Assembly (NCBI GenBank): GCA_014529385.2
Contig: CM043953.1
Span: 67,454,372-67,518,371 of the forward strand
Source of the DNA: Adiantum capillus-veneris
Taxonomy: Eukaryota; Streptophyta; Polypodiopsida; Polypodiales; Pteridaceae
Direction of reading: 5' to 3'
Length of the DNA stretch: 64,000 bases
Positions 45,723 through 55,149 of this stretch are shown here, one piece after another. The position numbers and the translations under genes were made by a program. The notes under the pieces were generated by a model. That model saw nothing but the letters and a program-made list of their open reading frames with translations. It was not told where the DNA came from and did not search any database. Each line of letters starts with the position of its first letter. The first letter of the stretch is position 1.

Positions 45723-48662
45723 ATGCACTTACGCTCTGGACGAGTGTTAGAGCACGATCACATTGGTAGTGCCTCTGTTCATACGGACACCCATTACCCA
45801 TCCACGATAAGCTCTAGACCCTCAGCGGGGACACAAGGTAGCACCACCCAAGACCCTAAAATAGCCGCTAGTGATTCCTCCTCCGACTCAGAAATCATGG
45901 AAGCATACCCTAACCAAAACACTGAGAGAGAAGGCCATGCACCTCCCGAAGCTCCACAGCCTAGTACTAGTATGTTTAGCCGTTTCATGGAAACATTAGG
46001 TAGAGCTACTCGCTCGGAACCTGATGCAGATGAAGCACACGAAGGGGGTGGGGAAGTGGACTCTCCTTTCACATCGCACGTGGACCCCACACCCCCAAAG
46101 AGTGTCCATGTGGATATCCTACCAACTTCTTACCAAGAAGGCCCTGTTGAGCTGCCTCCTTCAGAAGTTCCCTCTAGAGTACCGTTGGTGGCAAGTAAAA
46201 CCACGGGGAGCAACATTGCTTCTACCTCACAAGAAACCGTTAACACGTCGACTCTAGAAGGATTGTTCATTAATGATCATTCGACATACGACCTCCACAC
46301 TGAGGTGTTGACGGATCTACACTCTGGCCACGCCTACCATGTAGGATGGATAGAGATTGTACAATCCACCTCTAGTGCCACGAGCATCGAAGATCAACAG
46401 AAAATGATCTTTAATGTTATCCATGGCATTATTCAATCAGAAAGGCAAAACCGAGGGGTAAATATACTCTCAACTGGCCCCATGAGATTTCTGGATACGA
46501 GCAAGGCTCAACAGCCTACTCTATCTCAAATGGAGACTCCTCTAATGAGCCCCATGGACCCATCTTACGTCATTTCACCTGGGGTCTCTATGCAATCTGA
46601 GCCTCCGAGCGAAAACTTTAGCTTCCCTAACTTGGCTCAACCCTCTATCAAGGAAAACACAGTGCTCACTCCAGGGATAAGCCTGACAGAGAATGTACCG
46701 ATGACATCTACGGTTAGCGCAGTGCCACTACCTAGTGTCGTAGTACCTAATATGGGGCCTCGACCATATGTGCCTCTAGCCCCTTATGCACACATGGCCC
46801 CCACACCTCCAATTGTACCACTTGCTTATGCTCCTCGAGTGCCGCTCCCTAGCTCTTATCCGAGTGGACCTATGCCCGGTTATGTTCCATATCCTGCATC
46901 ATCCACACATATGCCAAGACCGGTACCCGTTCCTCTCCCACATATGATTCCAAGAGTACCTCCACCGGCCCTGCCTCCTCACATAGGTGACTTGGCAGCG
47001 TTTGCTCAAACCATAGGTCGATCTATCGCGGAAAATATGCGTCATGCATCTGATAGAGAGCCTAGAAGTAAGGCAGTACAAATTGCCAAACTCACGCAAA
47101 AATTCAATGGGGACGAAGATGCTAGAAAACACATTGAAGTGTTTGAACAAGTATGTGATTCCTTAGGGGAACGCAACGAACTACATAAGTGCAATGCCTT
47201 AAGCTTGACATTAAGTGGGAAGGCTGGAGATTGGTATAGGACCCTAAGGGTGGACGAGAAAACAATCTACCCTACCCTTCGAAGGTTGTTTCTAAAGGAG
47301 TACATACGAGAAGGTGTGCTTTGGGGTGTAGCATCTCAGCTACAGAAGGCCGAACGTAAGGAAGGAGAGTCAGTAAGGGACTTCATTAGTCGTCTAAAGC
47401 ACTTAAACTCTCGTTGCCCTGTAAATGAGCGCTTCAACAATAACCAACTGCTTGATCGATTCATTCGAGGGTTGAGGAATGAAGGAATCTATAATGGACT
47501 AGTGATTAGAGGTATCACAACCTGGGAAGATGTCACTGCCAATGCAATCCAATTAGAGGACAACTTGATGATAGCAGGCATGAGGGTGTCTACTGACACG
47601 AGATCCACTAGCTCACAAGCCATTGAGTATGAACCCATGACTGCAAAGCCCATTGCCAATGAGCCAAAGGTATTTGAGACATTCTTGACAGACCTCACCA
47701 AGGCAATCCAAGAGTCTCTTAAGGATAATCGACCCCCTCAAAATAGTCACATGTATCCAAGAAGGGAGCAACAATGGTGTTCCATTTGCTTAGGTCCACA
47801 TAGCACTAGTGAGTGCCCTACGTTTAGAGTAAAATTTAATGGAACTTGCAACGCATGTGGTAGGTATGGTCACCAAGCTAAGGATTGTTTAATGATCAAA
47901 CGTATGATGGCAAATAGACCACCTGTAGCCTGGACGGATGCGCCTCGAGCTCCTGTATTGATGCCTACTCCACCTGTTGAGCAACTACCGCAACACATGG
48001 TCCCTAGATCTCAAAATGTTGTACAAGCTACACCGTTACCACCTCCTATGCTAGGACCGCAGCCCCCGCATCCAAGAGTCGCCCCTATGAACCAAGTGGG
48101 TTGTGAGCCATCTAATGCTTATGCAGATGGTTGTGAGGAGGAAATAGACACTAGTATTGCCTACGGACTTGATACATTGGAAGAATGTCCTATATACTAC
48201 ATGGAAGATTGTTGGGGACAAGTCAAGCCGGTTTATCAAGCTGCTGCTCTCGCATCCAGAGGTCAAAATATCAACACCCAGGCTAGGAGGCCACCTCTTC
48301 AATGCTACGAGTGTGGTGGACCACATCGAGTAGCGGAGTGCCCTATTAGGCTGCAAAAGAATGCTGCACAGATGCAAGTGAATCAAGGGAGCACATCTGC
48401 AATGCCAATACTCACATGTAATCGTTGTGGCATAGATCACTTGATTGCCCAATGCTCCTATAACCCAAATGCGCCTAAAATCACACCCTTGAATTTGGTC
48501 GAAATTGCTAGTGTGACGTCCATGCTTCAAGGGCCAGGACATATCCTCGAAGAGAGAGATACCGCGTCAGTTATCCAAGCAAAGAAAAAGAAGACACGAA
48601 GGAAGAAGTCGCAGAATACGGAAAATTCAAAGCCAAGTTCCAAAACAAACATAGGAACATGA
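45723..48662 (+). CDS. Gag polyprotein of element C, four zinc knuckles
   Basis: 979 codons, intact. It starts MHLRSGRVLEHD, a start common in plant gypsy gags. Residues about 340-430 are Pro-rich. Residues about 450-620 form the Retrotrans_gag (capsid) domain with KFNGDEDARKHIEVFEQV, LSGKAGDWYRTL and FISRLKHLNSRCP. Four knuckles follow: CSICLGPHSTSEC (about 685), CNACGRYGHQAKDC (about 708), CYECGGPHRVAEC (about 861) and CNRCGIDHLIAQC (about 899). Three of them have the shorter CX2CX3HX4C spacing. The C-terminus is Lys-rich (KKKKTRRKKSQ). The protein packages the RNA in the particle. It ends at TGA 48660, and the same frame goes on into the protease ORF. Confidence 0.92.
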   Translation: MHLRSGRVLEHDHIGSASVHTDTHYPSTISSRPSAGTQGSTTQDPKIAASDSSSDSEIMEAYPNQNTEREGHAPPEAPQPSTSMFSRFMETLGRATRSEPDADEAHEGGGEVDSPFTSHVDPTPPKSVHVDILPTSYQEGPVELPPSEVPSRVPLVASKTTGSNIASTSQETVNTSTLEGLFINDHSTYDLHTEVLTDLHSGHAYHVGWIEIVQSTSSATSIEDQQKMIFNVIHGIIQSERQNRGVNILSTGPMRFLDTSKAQQPTLSQMETPLMSPMDPSYVISPGVSMQSEPPSENFSFPNLAQPSIKENTVLTPGISLTENVPMTSTVSAVPLPSVVVPNMGPRPYVPLAPYAHMAPTPPIVPLAYAPRVPLPSSYPSGPMPGYVPYPASSTHMPRPVPVPLPHMIPRVPPPALPPHIGDLAAFAQTIGRSIAENMRHASDREPRSKAVQIAKLTQKFNGDEDARKHIEVFEQVCDSLGERNELHKCNALSLTLSGKAGDWYRTLRVDEKTIYPTLRRLFLKEYIREGVLWGVASQLQKAERKEGESVRDFISRLKHLNSRCPVNERFNNNQLLDRFIRGLRNEGIYNGLVIRGITTWEDVTANAIQLEDNLMIAGMRVSTDTRSTSSQAIEYEPMTAKPIANEPKVFETFLTDLTKAIQESLKDNRPPQNSHMYPRREQQWCSICLGPHSTSECPTFRVKFNGTCNACGRYGHQAKDCLMIKRMMANRPPVAWTDAPRAPVLMPTPPVEQLPQHMVPRSQNVVQATPLPPPMLGPQPPHPRVAPMNQVGCEPSNAYADGCEEEIDTSIAYGLDTLEECPIYYMEDCWGQVKPVYQAAALASRGQNINTQARRPPLQCYECGGPHRVAECPIRLQKNAAQMQVNQGSTSAMPILTCNRCGIDHLIAQCSYNPNAPKITPLNLVEIASVTSMLQGPGHILEERDTASVIQAKKKKTRRKKSQNTENSKPSSKTNIGT
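48660..48662 (+). promoter_or_regulatory. In-frame TGA between gag and protease frames
   Basis: Gag (frame from 45723) and the next ORF (from 48672) are in the same frame. Only this TGA separates them, and codons after it (DDPVYMNDLEDD) are open. Stop read-through would give a gag-protease fusion. A recent nonsense mutation is the alternative. Following context is GAT, not a known strong read-through signal. Confidence 0.5.
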
Positions 48663-48671
48663 GATGACCCC

Positions 48672-50861
48672 GTGTATATGAATGACCTCGAGGATGATTC
48701 AGATTCAGTCGACACAATGGAGACTAGAACCAATACCACAAAGGGAAAGACCGACAAGGAAAACCGTAACATGGGACCAAATGAAAACCGAATAAGAGAA
48801 AACCATCAAGAGCCTCTGAAAACACCACAATTGTTTCCAAATCCAATCCAAGACCCCCAAGATAAACCGCAGGGGCAAAAAGGGAAGAATCGTAAAAAGA
48901 AGATTGGGACGTACCCAAACCCTGTAGACGAGATTAAGCAGGTGAAACATCTAAGAGGTTTAGTGGAGGAGACTCAAAGGAAACTAGAACCAGAACCCAT
49001 GCATGTAAAAATTCATGACACAGTGTTTCCCACGCAAGTTCATCCACCCCACATGAACCATAGACCGTTAGCCATATCTAGTATCATCCAAGAAGGGAGT
49101 GAGGACAGGACATCAGAAAGTGAGCATACACCCTTCTTGTTGGAAAGGATGTTTAACGAAGGAATACCTGATCCCATTGAGGAATATGAGATTCCATCCT
49201 CACCAGTTCCTAGTCAAGGACCTACACCCTGCAAAACGCCAATGAATGTTGCCAAACTAGTGGACTTCATGTCTTCTGAGGTCCGAACCACGATCATAGC
49301 AAAGCTGTATGGAGATCCTGAGTTATTCCTTGCACTTCGAGCATTCCTTAACGGAGAGCTACGAACGGGATTACCGCAGTTTGCGCAACCAAATAGGCCT
49401 GACTCGATTATGATTGATGAGGAAAATCATGTGCAATCACTTGACTTAGATGGACACGAGTCTGTGATCGAGGTACCCATTAACGAATTAGGGCAGTATT
49501 TTGAAGGCGACGAGTCTAATGCGACCCTACCCATCACTACCAAGGGATTAACTATAAAGGGAATTCTTGATGGTGGTGCGGGAGTTAGCATCGTTACAAA
49601 AGATTGTTGGGAATCCATGGGAAAACCTCGCCTCAGTGTTACTAACATTGTGGTAAAGATGGCAAATGGTACCATAGCCAAACCTATGGGGATGCTCAAG
49701 GATCTTAAGATCAAAGTTCTAGGACACAAGGTACGACATACGTTCATTGTAATGTATTTCTCTAAACACCTTATGTCATATGAAATGATTTTAGGACGAC
49801 CATTCATGAGGGAAGCACAAATGGTTCACGATTGGTCTAAAAATCATGTCTATTTGCAATTCCAAGACTCTGTCCTTAGAGTGGATTTGGTGACTGGTAA
49901 GGTACACCCCTTAGGGAGTAAAACCATTATTGATCATCGCTCTGACACCACAGTTCACTCGGCCCCACTACAATATTGTTACACTTGTAAGAAGGATACA
50001 GACATTGGCCAAGATTCTCCTTACATGGATGTGTTACCGGGTATGACGGAATTAGACAATGTGGATTGGGTCCACCTAGCATCAACCATAGACACTTGGG
50101 GAAATAGGGGGACGACCTGGGTAACACCTGAGGGGGATGAAATGCCTATACCCTTAAATATGCTACAAGCAATGCATATCGCTTTCGACAAGACTCATCC
50201 TAATGTAAGGAAGAAAACATACAAGTGGGTTCCTAAAGCTTCTTTAGTGACCATAGCTAGTGCAAAAAAACAGAAGCCTTGTAAGAAACGTACCACTCGC
50301 TCCAAGAAAAGTAAGAAAATGTTGCGATGGATCCCTAAACGACTATTGGAAGCCCAAGGCTACTATCAAGGAAATGATCAAATCTGGGTGCCAAAACGTA
50401 GATTGTACTCTTACCTATCACCTGACCCAAGTGAGCCCAATGCCGTAGCTCCAAAACGAATCAATGATCGTGGAAAGGAAAAAATCACAGAATGTTACAC
50501 ACCTAGTCCAGAGCTAGTTTGGGTACCAAAGAAAGAACGAATTGTTCCACCTAGCTCAGGAAGGGGAGAGTCCCGTGAAGATTCTAGCTCATCATGTAAT
50601 ACATCCATAGAGGTAAAAGCTTCTACACAGCCTCCATCTATAGTAGTGGACCTCCATGAAGCTACAAAAGAATCCACACCTCCCAGTGTTCAAGAATCAC
50701 CTAATGAACCACTTCAAGTTCAATCCTGGGAGAGTACCTTACCACCCTTGCAGCTTGACGAGGCACCTAGGGTAATAGAAAACTACTGGCAAAAATCCTC
50801 ACCTATTACCAACTGGAACAATTGGTTTCAAAGGGTGACAAGCTCATTTCAAATGGTATGA
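48672..50861 (+). CDS. Aspartic protease protein of element C
   Basis: 729 codons, intact. Residues about 285-395 form a retropepsin-like domain: GILDGGAGVSIVTKDCW with the catalytic Asp in DGGA, and MILGRPFMREAQMVHDW at the end. The N-terminal 200 residues are hydrophilic, with the helix VDFMSSEVRTTIIAKLYGDPELFL at about 195-220. The C-terminal third has four W(V/I)PK repeats (YKWVPKASL, LRWIPKRLL, QIWVPKRRL, LVWVPKKER) in a basic region. The protein is unusually long for a protease alone. No RT follows: after the TGA at 50859 comes a polypurine run and non-coding DNA. The basic repeat region may bind nucleic acid; this is a guess. Confidence 0.88.
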   Translation: MYMNDLEDDSDSVDTMETRTNTTKGKTDKENRNMGPNENRIRENHQEPLKTPQLFPNPIQDPQDKPQGQKGKNRKKKIGTYPNPVDEIKQVKHLRGLVEETQRKLEPEPMHVKIHDTVFPTQVHPPHMNHRPLAISSIIQEGSEDRTSESEHTPFLLERMFNEGIPDPIEEYEIPSSPVPSQGPTPCKTPMNVAKLVDFMSSEVRTTIIAKLYGDPELFLALRAFLNGELRTGLPQFAQPNRPDSIMIDEENHVQSLDLDGHESVIEVPINELGQYFEGDESNATLPITTKGLTIKGILDGGAGVSIVTKDCWESMGKPRLSVTNIVVKMANGTIAKPMGMLKDLKIKVLGHKVRHTFIVMYFSKHLMSYEMILGRPFMREAQMVHDWSKNHVYLQFQDSVLRVDLVTGKVHPLGSKTIIDHRSDTTVHSAPLQYCYTCKKDTDIGQDSPYMDVLPGMTELDNVDWVHLASTIDTWGNRGTTWVTPEGDEMPIPLNMLQAMHIAFDKTHPNVRKKTYKWVPKASLVTIASAKKQKPCKKRTTRSKKSKKMLRWIPKRLLEAQGYYQGNDQIWVPKRRLYSYLSPDPSEPNAVAPKRINDRGKEKITECYTPSPELVWVPKKERIVPPSSGRGESREDSSSSCNTSIEVKASTQPPSIVVDLHEATKESTPPSVQESPNEPLQVQSWESTLPPLQLDEAPRVIENYWQKSSPITNWNNWFQRVTSSFQMV

Positions 50862-52480
50862 TCTACCCAAGGAAGGGGGGAGTGTGTGCTGACAGTCCTC
50901 ATTCACTTGCTTCCCTCTCAACCTTCCTCCCTGACCTCTTAATCTCCGATCTTAGGGAATGTACATATAAAGCTTTATACTCACAAAAAACAAAAAAATA
51001 AAGAGCAAGAGCAATTAGCAAACGAGTATGCACATTAAAGTCAAAACATTGACTCAGACCTACACATGTCACATCTGGTACAGTGAAACAGAAACCTATG
51101 CCATAAAACACCTTTGATCCTCATCACTTGAGTGATGGAGGATAGGTAAGATTAGTACGATAGGAGTGTTTCTGTTTTAGAGTTGAGAGATTAGCAAAGT
51201 TCTCTTTTCCCACTGATGTGCCTCCTGGAGGTATTCCTTTTGTTTCCTAGTGTGTACAGGAGCGTGTTGCTATTGATAGGGTTTGGACCTTCATGGAACC
51301 TTTCTCTCGTTCACACTTCAAATCAAGCGCGACCATCAACACAAACAGGTGTTTCTTGTCCATTAGCATTGCCCTTATCTTTTTTGCATCTATGTTTGTC
51401 TGCCTTGATTGTGATTGGTAGCATAATATTCAGCGCATTTGCTTAGTATCAAACATTTAATTCAATGTAATGTTTTGTCATAATCACTTGTCTAGCTTTA
51501 AAACTCAAGCAGTCCGACTAAGCTAGTTTGACCAAGCTAGGTATTAGAGATCTTCTCTTAATACCATGGGGAATGCCTTCCTAATAAACAATGGTTACTT
51601 AGGTTCTTAATCCAATTTAGGCAGCATTGTGTGAAATGTACTAGGGCTTTCTAGTGGGCTTAACCCTATTGACCTTTAGCGTAAGTATTATAAAGGGAGT
51701 TTACTAATGTGATGAGCCTGGGGAGGGTAACAGTGTTATATGGCCCCCCAAAGTTACAAAATTAAAATGCTGAAAATGAACAAACAAAAAATCAAAGTGC
51801 CACAATGTAAAATTTTAAGCTGGAAGAGAAATCTCAGCTTGATTTGGTACTTCACTCACATGTATTGCCTATGGTACTAGAGCCCTAGAGGTTCCCAGTG
51901 TGGGCGTTTTTCCTTGAAAAGCAAAAAACCCAAGGCATACAAAATAAGCACACACATCATAATTGAATCACTGTGAAAAGACCTTGGGGGCTCAAAGAAA
52001 AAGTAATCAGTCAGGCGATGATTTCATGAGAAATTCCTTTTATGGTAGCTTAACTACAAGGTTTTCTAGACATAGCCTCTAGTCAGCCCTTGAACATGAA
52101 TACTTGGCTCTCGCGATTAAACAACTTAATTGACCACAAAAAATTAAGAAGCTTACCCATGGTATTAATATTCGATCTCTAGTGCTTTTTGACCGTCAAA
52201 TTAGCGACCCCAGACTTGTTTAATTTTTTGCCTTTACATCTGTTTATGCATTTGATTACATTGCAATTTAATGTTCATTGCTATCAAATTGTTTGAAATT
52301 CTTTGACCAATCAATGTGTCTCCCTAAAACTGCATATGCTTTTTAAGAGAATGCAATTACTGTGCCAATGTTGTTTGATTTTGTAGTGACTGAAGAAGGC
52401 TAAGGACATTCATCTCAAATGCTCTTCCACCTCGACGACCCAGCTTCAACTCAATAGCTTCCGAGGACGGAATCTACATC
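50862..52480 (+). other. Non-coding 3' region of element C between two polypurine runs
   Basis: Starts with AAGGAAGGGGGGAG at about 50869 and ends with AGGAAGGGGGGCA at 52481. A 76-codon hydrophobic frame (51216-51446) has no family resemblance. Searching by eye for RT (YxDD), RNase H and integrase motifs gave nothing. Confidence 0.7.
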
Positions 52481-52493
52481 AGGAAGGGGGGCA
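52481..52493 (+). promoter_or_regulatory. Polypurine tract of element C
   Basis: AGGAAGGGGGGCA directly precedes the 3' LTR start at 52494. It primes plus-strand DNA synthesis. Confidence 0.85.
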
Positions 52494-52778
52494 TGTTAAC
52501 CCTCACGGCACACGGACACCCTATGATCTATAAACGTTGTATTATTTAGAGTCAGGTACCGGGCTTGTCGGTCCAATAGGGAAAGGTAGAGTGATCGCCA
52601 ATGAGAGGCGCACTTTAACTTGGACATTCAAGGGGTTAGTTGGCTAAGCATGGGCGCCCAAGTGTGAATGGGGTGAGCTCCTATAAAAGCCAACTAAACC
52701 TAATTTTTACTCATTCTCTCATTTGTGCAATTGAAGAGTGCTCTTGCTCCATCTCCATCTTCTTCTTCTTCACCTCCT

Positions 52779-52812
<34 letters not shown>

Positions 52813-53063
52813 GGAGAGTGTGTGTGCGATCGAGCATTACGAAGGCACGACGGCGGCGAAGCGGTTGAGCGCGGCACGACTGCAGCTTCTTCTTCATCGC
52901 GGCGAGGAATCCACCACGAAGGCGAGCGTAGAGCGGTGAGTGACACACCCTTTGTTTTCTTGAGCTTGCTAGTTTAGGCTTGTTGTGTGCTTGGAGCCGT
53001 TTGTGGCTCGCATACGGTGTATTGGCAAGTCCCTTGCTTCGACAGTGCGGCAAGGAGCGCACA
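52494..53063 (+). repeat. 3' LTR of element C
   Basis: 570 bp; differs from the 5' LTR by about four substitutions (for example TTGGTCC/TCGGTCC, GCCGATG/GCCAATG) and a 4-base microsatellite change. It ends at GCGCACA, followed by the target copy CAAGT. Confidence 0.95.
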
Positions 53064-53420
53064 CAAGTCTTGCACGCAGGCAAGTGAGAACCTTAATGGC
53101 TTTTGTCGTACCTTCACAAGCCAACCACTACTAAGGCGCAGCACTTCGCACACTGCAATTCTGAAAACATCAACAGCACGGCAGTCACAAGGCTTTTCAT
53201 CTGAAATCATCTCAATTTTGACTACCCCTGCAGCCCTGCGAGGCATAACAAACAGCTCAACTACAATGAAGCTAGCCATGCCCATGAATTCTTCTACAAT
53301 CCAGTTATTGTAAAGGACTCATCACTTGAATCTTTGTTGGTCCTGGTCAGTATGACCACACCACCACCGGTAAAGGCCAACATTGCACCAGAAAATCCAT
53401 AAAGGTTGCTCTGTCTTAGA
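53064..53420 (-). pseudogene. Putative FUSC-like membrane protein, upstream part
   Basis: Minus-strand frames read LYGFSGAMLAFTGGGVVILTRT with a following DSSDESFT. Then, after a one-base shift, they read NWIVEEFMGMASFIVVELFVMPRRAAG and a charged helix ending SLACVQDL at the retrotransposon border. A hydrophobic span ending in (L/V)FxPRRA followed by a cytosolic helix is the pattern of FUSC/aromatic acid exporter-like transporters. The frame continues on the other side of element C (44205-44035). A frameshift and stop show it is dead. Family call is tentative; continuity over the insertion is seen directly. Confidence 0.4.
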
Positions 53421-53499
53421 AAGCTTGTGAAAATCACCCACGGTATTAGAGCATCCAAGCGTAGAAAAGGTAAGTTTTTGGACGCTAAAACAACAAGCC

Positions 53500-53880
53500 A
53501 TAAATGGATACTTCCACAATGCCCTGTGTGTGTATAGCGGGAGTTTTGAACGAGCTTTGCTCAACCCTATATTGTCCATTACATGTATGCATGCTCCTAT
53601 TGTCAATGGGGGACCCATCGGCCATCTATGGCTGCATCAGTAGCATACTCCACTGTTCTATGTGGCATGACCTACATGAACCCACATCCGGCTTCAAAAA
53701 ACTAGCAAGCAGCTCCAATTTGCCTGGCTTAGCGCTGTTTTGGCTGATCATGCTTATTGTCCCTTTTTCTTCCACTTCCTCATACATCCTGGTCTCTTTG
53801 TATTGCATTGTCATTGTACCTGCAATCCAATCATGGGGCCCTTTCCCCAATTCCCATTGGGCACCATATTTGTCATACAT
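53500..53880 (-). pseudogene. Unassigned coding-like fragment
   Basis: The open frame 53880-53626 reads MYDKYGAQWELGKGPHDWIAG and a charged helix, then runs past a stop toward 53500. It could be a further exon of the FUSC-like pseudogene (same strand, next upstream) or a diverged PPR motif (MYDKYGA resembles MYAKCGA). I cannot decide between them. Confidence 0.3.
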
Positions 53881-53939
53881 ATCAATAATGCATTGGAAAA
53901 CACAACATCATTCTCCAACAGTCCCCCGACTAGTATCTC

Positions 53940-54960
53940 ATCTTGAATTCACTCATTCATGTCAAGGTCTTGTATAAGGCCTTCCTTTTGAGTCGGCTTA
54001 AAACATCCAAGAGCTTTCTTGCCATAGCCATGTTAGGAATATCCTTCCACGAACGTGTTCCAAGAGATGACATTTTGGAAAGAAAGTTAATCAACAACTT
54101 CTTGTGCTTTGAACAAGGAACCACATTTGGCATTTGCATCCGGTTCATTGAGCTTCCTTGCCACACCATACTCCATAGCATAAGGAAACATGCCTTCAAG
54201 GTGAAAGCATAGGTGATTGAATCTGCCACCTCCTTTGGCATCCATATAGACCAAGGCATTGCCAAGCACAACATGTTTTGCCAACAACCCTTGACTAGCA
54301 ATCTCATTATGAATTTTCTCACCCATGTGAAGGTCTATGTAAGGCCACAAAACCTTTCAAGGTGCAAGCATAGGTGATTTCATTTGGAGAAAGTTCTTCC
54401 CTTCGCATCCGGTTAAAACATCCTGGAGCTTCTTTGCAACAACTATGTTGTACATAATCTGCAATGAATCTGTTCCAGGAGACGCAATTTTGGACACAAA
54501 GCTCATGAACACAACTTTCCGTACTTTGATAGTGGCACCACACTTGGCATTTTTTTATGGTTCAGAGAACCTTCCTTGCCACACCATGTTGAGCAACACA
54601 AGGGCACATGCCTTGAAGTTGCAAACATAGGTGATTGTATCTGTAGATAGGCCCTTCCTTCGCATCCGATGAAAACACCACAGAGATTTCTTGCCACAAC
54701 CATGTTGGGCATATCCTCGGTTCCTAAACACAATATTTTGTACAAAGACCTCATCAAGATGCTTCACAAGGGCAACACATTTGGCACATGTGTTTCCAAC
54801 ACCCCTTGGCTGGAAATCTCATCATGAGTTCTCTCACCCATTTGAAGATCTTGTGTAGGGCCACATGCCTTGAAGGTGCAAGCATAGGTGAATTTTCTTT
54901 CTCCCACTCTCTCACTCTTTCTCTGCACCTGACATTCAATTTCTTCTACTTTATTCAAAG
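53940..54960 (-). pseudogene. Decayed PPR (pentatricopeptide repeat) array
   Basis: At least three successive units on the minus strand repeat the fern/plant PPR phrases. These are FTYACTFKACGPTQDLQMGE with RTHDEISSQGVLETHV (54895-54790), ITYACTLKG with LHMGEKIHNEIASQGLLAKH (54380-54285) and VVLGNALVYMDAK (54280-54240). Between them are VSWNRFI and GTRSW, remnants of the VVSWNALI motif. PPR proteins bind organelle RNA for editing or processing. Frame shifts occur in every unit, so it is a pseudogene fragment without start or DYW tail. Wording resembles that of fern PPRs, a basis for the organism guess. Confidence 0.75.
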
Positions 54961-55149
54961 TGCTCTTCTCGCAATTTGTTATGCTCTTATGCCTGTGTGG
55001 AGGATCTGAGACAATGTATGATGCCCCCATATCGGCCATGCCTTCTCTTTTTCCAAGCTCATGTTTGCCTCTGCTTACTAATAACCAATTGTGCGGTCGC
55101 AATGTTATGAATCCTTTTGGATTCCACAGCAACGGCATGCCCATCAAGC

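Larger units (their letters stand above)
44206..53063 (+). mobile_element. Young non-autonomous LTR retrotransposon C encoding only gag and protease
   Basis: 8,858 bp with LTRs 44206-44771 and 52494-53063, target duplication CAAGT on both sides (44201-44205, 53064-53068), primer-binding site 44776-44793 and polypurine tract before the 3' LTR. It contains two long frames, gag (45723-48662) and protease (48672-50861), and 1.6 kb of non-coding sequence. No RT, RNase H or integrase motif appears in any frame. The LTRs differ by only a handful of bases and a small microsatellite length change, so insertion is recent. It must borrow polymerase and integrase from an autonomous relative. The protease DGGA form suggests a Tat-type partner such as element A's family. 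Confidence 0.9.

Noticed and set aside
51216-51446. Possible env-like gene in element C
   Set aside because: Only 76 codons, hydrophobic by composition, without signal peptide, motif or homologous neighbours.
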